The notes beneath the pieces are model-generated. The model saw nothing but the letters and a program-made list of their open reading frames with translations. It ran no database searches and was not told where the DNA came from. From contig JAJTWR010000113.1 in assembly GCA_021613335.1 (NCBI GenBank), positions 1,452,501 through 1,516,500 of the forward strand: a stretch of 64,000 nt of DNA, read 5' to 3'. Origin of the DNA: Whitmania pigra. Lineage: Eukaryota > Annelida > Clitellata > Hirudinida > Haemopidae. This document shows positions 32,370 through 47,775 of this stretch, piece after piece (within the stretch, counting starts at the first letter, position 1; each line of letters opens with the position of its first letter). Made by a program: the position numbers and the translations under genes.

Positions 32370-32710
32370 GGTAAATTCTCTTTGTGCAGATGGCATATGT
32401 TGCTTGTCAATCGATAATTTATATTAAATACCAACTTGAAAAGTCCATGTAAAGTAAGGAAGTAGCCGGAATCTTAATAATATTTTAGATGATAAATCTT
32501 CCACTTAATGAAATTCCGTGATACCAATTAAACTCATAACGGTTATAAAAGCATTCAAACCACTAACTTCAAATTAAATTTGGAATCATTTATCAGTTGA
32601 TGTATGCAACTCACAAAATTTTTTTTAATATATTGACGGGGCTGTTTTGTCATGGACTATTTTATCGCCGGGCTATTTTGACGGGGCTGTTATGACGGGT
32701 CACCAAATTT
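32370..32710 (-). repeat. dispersed repeat with GACGGG/CCCGTC motifs, copy A
   Basis: This stretch is the reverse complement, with changes, of 42592-42905. Shared landmarks are TTGTCAATCGATAATTTATA, the CTTGAAAAGTCC and AGTAGCCGGAATC segments, and a GGGCTGTTTTGACGGG-like motif at the outer end. It has no coding capacity; it may be a non-autonomous transposon. Confidence 0.6.
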
Positions 32711-35169
32711 TAGGCAATAATGAATGTAACAGTCATAAATTGCCGGTTTGATTTATTTTGGTTGCTTTTATCTTTCAACGCTTGATTAACATTTTTGGCA
32801 AAATAAATTTCGGGATTTATTTGACCAACAAATCATTTAAATAAGTCTGCTTTGCCAGGGGATTCGAGGTGACGAAGCGATAAAAGCAGATAACAAAGAT
32901 GATTAATGAATGTTTTCAATTTACAAAACGTGGCGGTTTGCATTCTTTGAAGTCATCTGAAACATTGTAAATAAAAAAGCAATTTTATAAAAACATCGAG
33001 AATTTCACAAAATTATATTTCTTATTTTATAACAGAACTCTGAGATTTTAGATTACTAAAAACAAAATTATAAACCATCTTGGGATTAAGAATGCACTAA
33101 GAAGATGGAATAAAAAATTCTATGAAATGGTGATTTAGTGGTTTGATGATGATGCTGATCTAAAAAGTACAGTTGTGGTCTTATTAGGATACTAGTGAAA
33201 TACTAGTGTATATATACAAATGTCTCTATGGTAGAAATTAAAACAATATTTTTTGTGATTTCGCTACTTTAAACCAAGAGCTTTGTATTTGTTTCCTATA
33301 AATGTGCAACTGAAAAATCTCAGATATTCCAAAGTTTAACACAAGCTTTGGGCATCTAAGTGAATAATTTAATGCCTCCAATGTCATCAAAGATCATTAA
33401 CGTGCATCTTAATTTTTTAGTTCTATGCCATAATTAATTGCTAAATAATTTCGTGCTTAAACACTCTGGAGTATTCAATTATCTAATGCTTTTATTTAAA
33501 TTTCAAGGATACTTGCCAGCTGCAAACAATGTTTAATCGCACAATGTGCTTTGCACTTTAGAAGCAACATTTTCAACAATTTAATGGCAACACGTTCGGG
33601 TATAAGTTAACGTAAATAATTGCAAAACGCATGTTAACTACTCAACAACATCGAAAGAACAAATCCCAACTCGTCTGGGAATTAAAACTTTTTTTATGAA
33701 ATTTTTGATGTAACAACACGCTGTAATGATAACAGTAATAATAATAATGATAATAATAAAAGTCAGTTGGAGGTTATATTATGAAATCTCCAGACAACAT
33801 AGCAGAGGAGGTTGTGAGTGATTTTGAAATCTTGAATAAATTGGGCTGGATTGAAACAACGTGGAAACATGCCCCAAAACGTATTCACGAAAACCATCTT
33901 CGCGAAGAAAATGAAAAACCATGAATTATCGGCATTGTCAGGATTATCTGTCTGTGAATGGATGTTTCTCGCGCTAAATTTCACGGTATTTTTGAAGCTG
34001 GAAATGAGAAGATAGATTGAGCGTAATAACTAAAATAAAATCACTCATGCGAAATAAGGAGGCAAATGAATTTTGTGAAAAGAAATTCAATTTAAAGTAA
34101 TCCATCAATCAGTCATCGCAATCAGAAAGATTTAAATACTCGTTTAAGCAATTGTCAACAGCTGATGTTTAGAGAATTACCTGAAATTACTTAATGACTT
34201 ATTGCTTGGTTTATTACTCAATTCATCGATTAGTTAATAACATTAGATTTATTCATTGCTAAAATTTGAATTTTAAAATGCTTTGAAAAGCAATTAGGTT
34301 TGAATTTTTAAAATGCTTATTAGGCATCAAATTTTCGTGTGGCGTCTATTACTATTATATTCTTCTAATTGACTTATTCATTATGCACAGATTCATTCAG
34401 TGGGTTCTCAAAAAATATTCTCTAAGACTACTTGATTTTTAATGAGTTTGAATTGAAAATTGCTTAATATTCAATGTTTTTTACGTATTATGTTTCAATG
34501 TTTGATAATCCTGATAATAATTTTTGAACAATTATTAAAACTAATCTCAATCCATAACAGAATTTTTGAAAAAGTTTAAGAAGATTCATTTACATTTTTA
34601 ATATAGTTACTGGAACAGAAAAATATCAAAAAATGGCTTAAATTTAATAAATTTATTTAAATTATTTTTATGTCATTATTATTTAATATTTTATTATTTA
34701 TTATTGAATTTATTTAAATTAATCCATGAAAATATGTGCCTTAAGTTCTCACATTTGAACCACTCCATTATTCAAAAATAATAATAGACAAAAATTTCGA
34801 GTTTTCAATTGAAATAAAAAAATTAAAAATTACTAATGAAATATTTACAACAATAAATGTTTTACAACTCTAACATGCAATAATTATCCCAACATGTACA
34901 GTAGTTTCACATCAAACTTTGGATCCTTCTCATCGCATTATATTATTATGTTAAATTAAATGTACCATTAAATTATATACTATATTAATTGTATTATGTG
35001 TAATTGTGTTATAACACAATTTATTGTGCAGTATACAAATAATAACAAATAATAAAAGAAAATCATAATAGTTTTATTATTATAGAATCATGAGATACAT
35101 TTCTGTTGAAATCTCTGAGTTTCACAGGGCCATTGGTGTTGCTGAAACAAGGACCCCGACTCATTGAAT
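32711..35169. other. gene-poor AT-rich intergenic DNA
   Basis: I find no supported coding region, RNA gene or clear repeat apart from short (AAT)n runs near 33735. It leads up to the 3' end of the GPCR gene. Confidence 0.5.
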
Positions 35170-38234
<3,065 letters not shown>

Positions 38235-40865
38235 GACAATCTAGGCGAAAAGTTATGAATTTTGTAATGGAACGAACTTTCGTTTGACTGCTATGTAGCA
38301 GTAAAAGTTAGTGAACTAGCTTAATCTTTCTGGTAATATTAAGAAGTAAATAATAAACATTCTAATTGTTTATGTAATTATTTATTATTAAATTTTGAAA
38401 CAAAATTAATAAAATTCATAGAATGAACGTTTTCGATGAGCGCAATTGTGTGACTCGAGAAACATTAAAAAGACGGCAGTCAAATTTGATTCCCTCAGCT
38501 GTGGTCACAAACCTGTTAGATTCACATTCCTCATGGACTTCTTGTTCACCAACCCACGTGAACAAGAAGTCCATGATTTTAGTGGCTCCCAAACGTTCTT
38601 AACCGATAATCCAATTGCTACCAATAAGTCAACATTCATGATCCAAAGAGCTTCAAGAACGCAATGAAAATTACAACATCTTCAAGTCATGCAATGTCAC
38701 TCGTGACATAGACAACCTACCAATATGATAATACCGATGTCTTACCAATACTTGCACTCCCACATGAGATTGTTAAACTTACTTTATGTCGTTATTTAAA
38801 AAAATGGATAAAACTTTATTGACTTTATTACAGTTGATGACATTCAAATTGATATTTAATTCATAGTACGATAATCATTACGAATCGTTATAATTGTATT
38901 ATTATATAATTGACCTTATAAAACAAATAATTTTGCTATTGCAATTTGTTTAAAAAAATTCTTTTGCACAATGTCATCAGCTTTAAAAGGATTAAGATGT
39001 TGAAATATAAAAAATTATTCAATTTCCCGAATAAAGTCGGTTATACTTCAAGGCTTAAGAAAGAAAAAAGATAAAAAAAAGATAGTTTACACATTTCTTC
39101 CGCATTCCTTTAAAAAACATCAAAAATATTGTAAATTTTTAAAAAAATTATTGACTATATTTTGCTAATTTCATATCTAATAAGGTTATTTGGTTAAATT
39201 ACTTAAAGTTTGTTGTTAGAAATTTAATCCAGTTTTTGCACATACAAAAGAACATGTAAGCTTCAATGTGCTTCATTTTCTGATGACTTGACGACAAAAA
39301 CATTTACTTTCAGGTTTTCTTAGTAGATCTCATTTTATGAGGTGACTATAATTTATACAAATAAAAATATATTAAATTATTTTATCATAAAATTACAATA
39401 AAGTCAAAATGTTAACAGCTAAATCATAAATTTATTAATGAAATTTATGAAATAAGCAAAGTATTTAAAATAAATTTAAATAATAATTAAGCTGAGTAGT
39501 GCTTCCTTTCAACTTCATCGTGTTTGAAAAACCCTTGAATAATTAAAACGAATGTCGTTCATAATCTTTCATCGTTTATTTTCTTCCTCCTCTACTCTAC
39601 TTATTATTCCGCATTAATATTCATTAGCATTAACAATACGACTAATAATTTTATTATTTTATTTATTATGTCATTATTATGTTATTATTTTTATTATTTA
39701 TTATTTCTTTGAACTCGAAAATATCAATAAAATTCAATTTGCAAAAGAAAAGTTCAAAAGGAATAATAATGATTTTATTACGTCATACAACTAAATGTAC
39801 AACTCACCAATGTCTGGTCGCCGCCATGTGTTGATCTCTTCTCTTCCTGGATGCAAATACTTCTGCCAACATTTTGAAGTGACAATTTGATATTTACTTA
39901 TTTTTAAATATTTGTCAAATTTTTAATTCTAATATTTATCACCTTTAAATGAAGTTATTATCATCTTTTTACAATAGTTCTGCAAGTGTGCATGAATTTG
40001 AGCTACACAGGAAGGTACTCTGAATAAGAATAAATAATTAGAAAGAAATAATTACTTCAACACAAGAGTAATTTTTGGAATAAGTCTGATGAGGAGACAA
40101 TATATGGAAGTATTTTAAACAGAGCTATCAAAATTTGGAAATTGAATTAAAATGGAATGGTTTAACTCACAGATAATATTTTATTAGTTTTATTAAACCA
40201 TTATAAATTAATGTTATGTCAATGTTACCTTACTTACGTACATCGTTCGTAAATATGGCCCATTCTCACGTTAATAAGAAATTAATTATAAAAATGATCT
40301 CATGTTTCAAAATATTGTTACTAATTATTTAATTAAAAATACTAATAAGTATTAATTATTATGATATAATATATTAATTAAGTTTCTAAAATTAACTTTA
40401 ATATAAATAATTAATATATTTTTATTTCCCGATAAAAAGAAATCAATCAATCAAAAGGGTGCTAGGACTGTTTGTCGCAGAACAGCTACGGAAAAAGTCC
40501 TGACTGGAGGATAGTCAGTAATTAAGCAATACGAATGTCCACGTGACAATCTGAAACAACATTAATTTAACTCAACAAAATTAACACAGCATCGACCTAT
40601 ATATATATATTTCCAGTAATATAATATGTAATATAATATAATATATTATATCTTTGTTTAACGAATTCAATAAAAGTTTCAGAGCTTTATATATAATATA
40701 TCCCGAACTCCTGGAAATTTCCAGATTCTCTAGAACTCTGCCTCAGGCAATTATTTTTAACGACAATCGACACTTTCCATATCACGCATATGCACATCAA
40801 GCATCATGTAAGGAGCAGTAACTGGGTTGGGTCCTAGGGATTACCCTGACACCAGCGAAGGATAG
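38235..40865. other. AT-rich intergenic DNA upstream of the GPCR
   Basis: The GPCR promoter should lie near its right-hand start, but no core element is evident. The only strong structure seen is the inverted repeat at 38531-38576. No gene is supported. Confidence 0.5.
38531..38576. repeat. perfect 19-bp inverted repeat with 8-nt loop
   Basis: TCATGGACTTCTTGTTCAC (38531-38549) is followed by the loop CAACCCAC and then its exact reverse complement (38558-38576). The arms are of mixed composition, not simple AT sequence. Confidence 0.95.
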
Positions 40866-40869
40866 TATT

Positions 40870-41100
40870 TTCATCTCATTATAATTACTATCATCTCATT
40901 ATAATTACTATCATCTCATTATAATTACTATCATCTCATTATAATTACTATCATTCATTATAATTAATATCATCTCATTATAATTACTATCATCTCATTA
41001 TAATTACTATCATTTCATTATAATTAATATCATCTCATTATAATTACTATCATCTCATTATAATTACTATCATCTCATTATAATTATTATCATCTCATTA
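40870..41100. repeat. 20-bp minisatellite, about 12 copies
   Basis: Tandem copies of TCATCTCATTATAATTACTA, most identical. One copy is shortened to 18 bp, and a few have TTAATA or TTATTA in place of TTACTA. Confidence 0.97.
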
Positions 41101-41627
41101 GTATGGTTTGATTAAAAATGTTTTAAAATCGTGAAATAGCATCCTTTTTGTGATTTTTTTTTTATTTTGATTTGAAAGAATTGTTTTTATGAAATTTTGT
41201 TTATTATTCTAATTAATTTTTTGATAAATTATGATTTATTTTTTATCTAAAAATCACGGAATCATTTTAAAATATACACATTTAAAATTAAAGTATTTAA
41301 TATTTTATATCCTTTTCTACAACATTTTTTTATCAACTCTTCCACTTTATTTCTAAGCACGATAAAATGAATGTCTTGTTAAGGATCTTTTAAGTTGAAA
41401 TATTTTTGTTGCGACAAGGGCCGAAAGCCCCATTAAAATATTTAATGCAGGAACTTATAAACATCCGTTATGTGCGTTTTCAAGCAGGCAGAAAAACTTC
41501 CTGACTCGTACATCTGTTCACTTTGACCTTGAAAAAGAAAAAAAAAAAAAAGGTTATCAGGTCATTCGTAGTCAAGACTCTTGCCTGATGGGCAAGTAGC
41601 ATCCACGGTTTTTGGTTAACATCCCCA

Positions 41628-41770
41628 CTGTGTAGGTTGGCCGAATGGGTTACGTTCCTGCTAACAGGAACAACATGGCAACAATCGTAATGTGTCTTGT
41701 TCGAAACCCAGCCTGCTCTGCCATGAGCGCCCTTGTGGAAGGAGCGCTATATAAATTAACTACAATTAAG
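41628..41770 (+). mobile_element. tRNA-derived SINE copy
   Basis: A box TTGGCCGAATGG (41637-41648) and B box GTTCGAAACCC (41699-41709), then GAGCGCCCTTGTGGAAGGAG and GCGCTATATAAAT. It ends in a short ACAATTAAG tail. Confidence 0.8.
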
Positions 41771-42590
41771 AATACATCATTTAATGTCTTCCTTATCAGA
41801 GCATTGACACTTAAAATATTCTAAGTACTGAATGGGTTTGTGAAAAATGTTAAATTTGTTAAAAATTCAGTTTTTTAATTTAATTGTTAAATACATTCAC
41901 ATCATCAGAACATACGTCACACAATTTCAATTATCAAGTTATGAAGTTTCAGTAGGTTATTTGTTTGCGGGTACCTCATGGATTTTATAATTTGACAATC
42001 TTACTTGCCAAGTTCCTGAAACATTATGCCACCCTAATTGTATTTATATTAGGTAATAATAATTGCACACTTTTTCAAGGGTTTCAATTAAGCACAAGCT
42101 CTTCATATATTAATTTAAAATTTCAGACATTCTCACTCAAATTGTCGGACTTTGTCTGGACTTTTCTACTTTCGGAGTTTATTTTCAATTTGTTTTCTTT
42201 TGTCACCGCTGAAAGCTTTTCTCAAAATTTTGGAATTCCCAGATGACTGTTTTTTTTTTGTTCAAATTAACTTAGCCACCAGCTCTGAAACTTTTATTGA
42301 ATTCGTTAAACAAAGACCAGGATATGTATTCTTTATTTCAACTCAATTAAATGTTTTTCGTTTTCCTATTCACTGTAAATGAGCAGATAGATGTAATTAA
42401 TAAATATTATATGTCAGTGTCCTGACTATTTTATTTAATTATGTTATTTAATTTATTTAATTACTGCGTTTTTTATGTATCGCGGAGATGTAATGAACGT
42501 GATGCAGCGTTTTTGTCGTCTGCTTGGTACCACGCGATTCAATGATTGGATGTGCAATCAGACCTTTTACATGCCTTTGCTGCATATTTA
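41771..42590. other. AT-rich intergenic DNA
   Basis: Open frames at 41965-42246 and 42152-42382 are of low complexity and show no recognisable domain. I do not call a gene. Confidence 0.4.
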
Positions 42591-42591
42591 C

Positions 42592-42905
42592 ATAAAGCTG
42601 TGACCCGTCAAAATAGCCCGGCGAAAAAATAGCCGAGGACAAAATAAGTTAATGAATCTTTAAAAAAAGATTTTGTGAGCTGAATACCTTAACCGATAAC
42701 TGATTCCAAATTGAATTCGAAATTAATGGTATGAATGCTTTTATGACCATTTAGAGTTTAATTGGTATCAGGGAATTTCATTAAGTGGAAGATTTATCTT
42801 ATTGTTAGAATTCCGGCTACTTCCTCACTTTACAAGGACTTTTCAAGTTGGTATTTAATATAAATTATCGATTGACAAGCAACACGTGCCATCTGCACAA
42901 AGAGA
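42592..42905 (+). repeat. dispersed repeat with GACGGG/CCCGTC motifs, copy B
   Basis: Begins TGTGACCCGTCAAAATAGCC and ends near the CATCTGCACAAAGAGAATTT segment. It matches 32370-32710 in inverted orientation. A second CCCGTCGCAATAGCCCGGCG motif follows at 42928, which may mark the other end. Confidence 0.6.
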
Positions 42906-43587
42906 ATTTACCGCCTTACATGGCACCCCGTCGCAATAGCCCGGCGACGACAGTGGAGCTTTTAGCCTCAGAGGGGGTGTTGGTGAGGGTGTGTGAGGCG
43001 TCGCGAGCGAGAGTGGCAGACGAGTTTTGTGAGCGACTGCTTTAGAGATTATATATAGTTATTGCTTGCTGATGTGTTCTTTTGCATTGACATTGATGCT
43101 TTTTGATTTTGAATAGAATCGCTTTCCAATTATTAGAATCTTGTTTTGTCGCTTCGATTGCATTCTGCTTGTTGCGACATATCTCGATAGTAGGCAGCAA
43201 GAACTTTATGATTGGAATCAATTGTTTCAATTGAAACTATTTCAACGAGTGCGCGGAGACTGCATGAAAGAATTTTGAATTACATCTTCATCCTTCATTA
43301 ACCTCTCCATTCCGCTTCAATGAACAAGCAATCAACAGAAGCAGACAAAAACATGAAAAAATGATTAGAAACGATATATAGATAACTTTTTTATGCAATG
43401 GATTTTAACGGCAGTCGCAAAACAATGATGGTAATATTTATGTTATTATTTAATTCAAAATATCAATATTTATATTACTATATTAACAATAACATAAATA
43501 ATATTACAATGCATATAAAAAGGTTGTAAACCCTCAATTTAACACAACTCCTGAGATATTAAACCTATCAAAACCAAATTTGGAATG

Positions 43588-44468
43588 TACCGTATTTCCC
43601 CGAAAATAAGCCCTAGGTATTTACAGTTGTACCATAGGTCTTTTGCAACACTCAATAACATATTGAAATTAATAACATAATATCAGTAATTAATATAATA
43701 AAGTACAATGAAAATTATGATTTCTGTATGTATTTGTATGTAAAATATTGATGGATAAGCAGATACGACAAACAGAACACAATGGCATTTGGCTGTGTTT
43801 ATGAATCTTCTTAATTTAGTGTAATAGATTTACCATTAATTCCACAAGACGAATTCAAAAAAAAAAAGCTATTCCATCGAATGCAAGAAAGGAATCATGT
43901 GACAAGAATGTTACAGTTTTTAAAAGCTTTAAAAAAAAACAGAAATTGGATATCCGAATGATCCAGAGTGTTAACAGGTGGACGAGGAAAATGCTAGGAC
44001 AAGTGTGAATCTGAAACTTTGTAAAAACTAACCTGTGCGAGTTGGGTTAATATATCAGCTAGAGGTTATGCGGAAAATGGATTCGCAAGCAATTCAAACT
44101 GGAAATCAGAGTTTGGAGATTTACAATGAAGAAGTTGATATGACTGTATTTGACTAATTTTAAAAAATCTCTAATTGAAGGATTAGTTATAAAAACTCTT
44201 GCAAGCAGCTAGGATTTGAACTAACGGAGTTCACCTAAACCCTTTCTAACATTCTTGTAAAATATAAATTAATTATAATTAATAATTAACAAATTATTAA
44301 AACCATGCTCCTTGCCTCTTTTAGCATAATAAATTGTGTAAACATGAAAAAATGTGCTGGTTGGTTGTTGATTATGAAAATATAAGATACCACCCGAAAA
44401 TAAGCCCTAACACGTCTTTTGGAGCAAAAATGAATATAAGACAATGTCTTATTTTCGGGGAAACACAT
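43588..44468. mobile_element. candidate MITE with TTTCCCCGAAAATAAG ends
   Basis: The left end reads CCGTATTTCCCCGAAAATAA near 43591, and the right end reads CTTATTTTCGGGGAAACAC near 44447, its near-perfect inverse. A second internal copy, CCCGAAAATAAGCCCTAACA, lies near 44394. About 0.8 kb between has no coding region. Ends of this kind occur in animal genomes, but I could not identify a target duplication. Confidence 0.5.
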
Positions 44469-46060
44469 AAAAAAAAATTTGACTTTAGATGCTGATAAAA
44501 TGATGCTCCTGGACTATATTAGTAAGAAAACAAGTGTTTTTTTGATATTATTTTTTTTTTCGTCTTCTATAGCCGCTGGAGAGGGTAAGTAATGTCACAT
44601 GTTTGCTATTTTGTCTGATTTTTCTTCTGCGTTTGATTGATTACATTTAAATTTATTTCTATTTTTCTCTATGCAGATTAAATGTATGCAACTGAAATAA
44701 AGTTCTCTTGTAGAAAAATTAGTGATTTGACAAAATCTGCTGCAAACTATGTCCGTTACTCGAGCACAACTGACTGTCCCGTAACTGGCAAGTGTTACGG
44801 TCATTCGGTGTAAATCTGACATTCCGACTTTTTCAATGAGAAGAGTGCAACTAAAATTAGAAGTCCTGCACAAAAATTTAAAAATAATTCTGAAAAAAAG
44901 CGAAGCGAAAGCTTCAGCATAATTGATTGCTAGACAGGAAAATTTAAGATTTTAAGACTTAGCAAGATGTCCTTGACTCGATTTATGTATTTGCACTTGT
45001 CCGAGAAAATCAAAGATGCCAGCACTTGAGTGTGAACTTTTCTTGGCTCAAAGAAATGAAACAAATATGATTATTGGTCTAAAGGACAAGGAAACTACTT
45101 GAAATTTAACCAAAGACTAAAATTGAATTCGAATGGAGTTTGATTTCAAATTAATTAAATTTTAAAATGAACTAGTCGTTAAGATGTGTTTCGTTATTGT
45201 TGTTAAATTTCAAGCGAATAAAATTGTTAAATGATAAATAATAACTTTATTATCAATTAATATTAATATGATATTATGGTTTAAAGAAATAATACTAAAT
45301 TTCTTATATTTTATGACAAACACAGTGGCGGATTTAGGGAGGGTGGGGTGAGGGCCCTGTCCCCAGTCATTTTTAAAGTCTAAAAAGCTAAAATTCGCCA
45401 ATAAACTTTGTCCTACTGTATGCTGTAATTGGAATTTTATTGTAGTTTTGGGTACAACAAAATGATGTCATGTATGAAATTGAGTAATTTTGAACTTATA
45501 TTTAACGGAACTATTTATATAGAGCCTTATTATAATAACCAGTTATTGATTTTTGTAATACAAATTATTTGCTGGACAGGAAGAGACTCCTTACTCAGCC
45601 GCGAAAACCTCGAAAAACATCAAAGACATTTATCGATGAAATCCCAATAATATTCACATGTCACTGCTAAATTTTACAGTATATTAATGAAATACGACTT
45701 TGTGAAAGATATAAAGGATGTTTGGGTCAAAAATTAGCAGTAATTTAATGGATAACAGTGTAAATTGTGTGATTTTTGAACCTGTGCCAAGTTTATGCAA
45801 CGCACAATATATTCAGCTGATGACTTTTATGTTTTGACGGAGTCGTTTTGCTGCCGGGCTGTTTTGATCGGGCATTATCATTTTCTGTTTGCTCTCAATT
45901 AACTTCATAAAATTTTTGTGATTAAATATGTCAACTAAAAGACGAAGAAGTGAAAATATCTTAAATATTATTTCTTTCAAGTGGCATAGAAGCACAGGAG
46001 CGGCGTCATAGATCTTATCATTATCATTATTGTTATTAAAACTATTATTATTATTAATAT
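44469..46060. other. AT-rich intergenic DNA with two possible small exons and a hAT-like end
   Basis: No full gene is supported. Of note are a 12-nt segment with strong splice sites (44573-44584), a half zinc finger (45580-45649), a CAGTGGCGGATTTAGGG stretch at 45325 like one end of a hAT element, and a GACGGAG/CGGGCTGTTTTGATCGGG motif at 45836-45876 shared with the 32.4 and 42.6 kb repeats. Confidence 0.4.
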
Positions 46061-46065
46061 TATTA

Positions 46066-46623
46066 TTAATATTCCTCCTTTCTTTTGTCTGCCGCACCTG
46101 TGTCCTGAAGTGCTTGAATCACGACACTCATTAGGCACCATCTTGAAAAACCCATTCCTCTCCAGAATGCATACGATGCTTCTGCCATCACTCCCCTCCA
46201 GTTACAAATGCAAGCAGTCACAACTGGCTCGAGTTTGCTGGTTCTTTCCTCTCCATCCATGCATGGATTTCTGGCATGTCGTATTTGCCCTTTTTGCTTT
46301 CATGGACATAGTCAAGATCAACTGTGTCGGCAACTACGTCAGCGTCGAGGACTATATATTTCTCACCTTTCCAGGCGCACAGATCCGGGATTTTGACCCC
46401 AACATTGGTTGGGATGCGAGGTTCTATTGTTGTCATGTAGCCTCATTTTATCAACTCGCGTTCGAGCATTTTCACAATGTTGTTGTGTCTCTCGTGTCGG
46501 GGTCCTTCTGCTCTAGGACACTTCTGGATCATGTGCTCCAGATATTCATTGGTCCCACAGCCTGCGTCGCAATGAGTATTAATTTGATGTCCCCATCTCG
46601 CAGCTCTCATCTTGCAATAGACA

Positions 46624-46640
<17 letters not shown>
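46066..46640 (-). pseudogene. 3' end of a retroelement with restriction-like endonuclease
   Basis: On the minus strand the frames read RAARWGHQINTHCDAGCGTN, then EYLEHMIQKC (a CCHC knuckle), then KIPDLCAWKGEKYIVLDADV and VADTVDLDYVHESKKGKYD, then ACICNWRGVMAEASYAFWRG. A knuckle followed by a PD...D.D core fits the restriction-like endonuclease of R2/NeSL-type LINEs. At least one frameshift and some stops are present. Upstream, the element is cut off at the (ATT)n tract. Confidence 0.7.
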
Positions 46641-46757
<117 letters not shown>

Positions 46758-46764
46758 CAAGCTA

Positions 46765-47150
46765 ATATTTAAAGTGCCAAAGCATCCATGGCAGGATTTA
46801 AAAGGCACTGTTACAATCAAAATCAATGAGTTCTACAGTCGGGCGGGCTAGATTTTAAAAGAAATTTTAGATGTTAATGAATGGGAAGGTTAAATAAATG
46901 AGTTTTAAGGTTGGTTTTGAACAACATCAACGTTTCGGACGATCTGACATGAAACGGGAGATCGTTCCATGTCCGCGGTCAACATGCATGAAAGGATCTG
47001 TCTCCGTAGTGCATTGGGATGATAAAGTTTATGGTGTCAGACGAGCGGATCGAGGCCCTTCCCGGTTGAGATGCCGTTGTTGTGAGGAGTTCGCGTAGGT
47101 ATTGGGGAGACCGATGAGTGTGAGCTTTATAGACCATGAGAGCAATCTTG
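46765..47150. repeat. GC-richer island between two (ATT)n tracts, repeat-like
   Basis: This 0.4 kb stretch is distinctly richer in G+C than its surroundings, with TTTAAGGTTGGTTTTGAACA and GGGAGATCGTTCCATGTCCG. Sequences of this style occur as dispersed repeats in animals. No second copy is seen here, and its short frames show no domain. Confidence 0.35.
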
Positions 47151-47154
47151 TAAG

Positions 47155-47307
<153 letters not shown>

Positions 47308-47566
47308 TAAGTGTCGCAAGAACTTTGACACTTTTATAAAAGTTTTACTTTGAATAAATTTGAATACAATACCTGAAATAAATATTTTTATACAATTTTG
47401 TAATGGTTCAAATGCAATAATAAGCAACATGGTTGTGAAAAATCCTTCGTAATGTAATTTCATCAAGAGGTTTATGGGAGACATTAAGGGGTATATGTTC
47501 TACCTTAGTTTTTTAATTTCCTCGTATAGGTTAACAAATGTACCAAATGAAATCCAAGATGGCGTG

Positions 47567-47775
47567 CAGGTTAGCCGGCGTGCAGGTTAGCCGAATGGGT
47601 TGCGTGCCTGCATACGGCGGTAATGGCAACAGTCGTAATGTGTCGTGTTCGAAACCCAGCCTGCACTGCCGCCAGCGCCCTTGGGAAGGAGCGCTATATA
47701 AATGGTTACAAGAAGCGCCTCTGACGCTATGCTTATGGCGCTATATAAATGAAGTTACAATTACAATTACAATGA
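47567..47775 (+). mobile_element. tRNA-derived SINE, the most complete copy
   Basis: A box TAGCCGAATGG (47588-47598) and B box GTTCGAAACCC (47647-47657). The body CAGCGCCCTTGGGAAGGAGC is followed by GCGCTATATAAAT twice, the second time after CGCCTCTGACGCTATGC. The tail is (TTACAA)n. The 5' flank has a 16-bp tandem duplication of GGCGTGCAGGTTAGCC. Confidence 0.88.

Noticed and set aside
40870..41100. CRISPR-like array of 20-bp repeats
   Set aside because: The units are contiguous tandem copies without unique spacers, and the DNA is from an animal.
45325..45400. Complete hAT element starting CAGTGGCGGATTTAGGG
   Set aside because: Only one end is seen; no inverted partner was found within the neighbouring kilobases.
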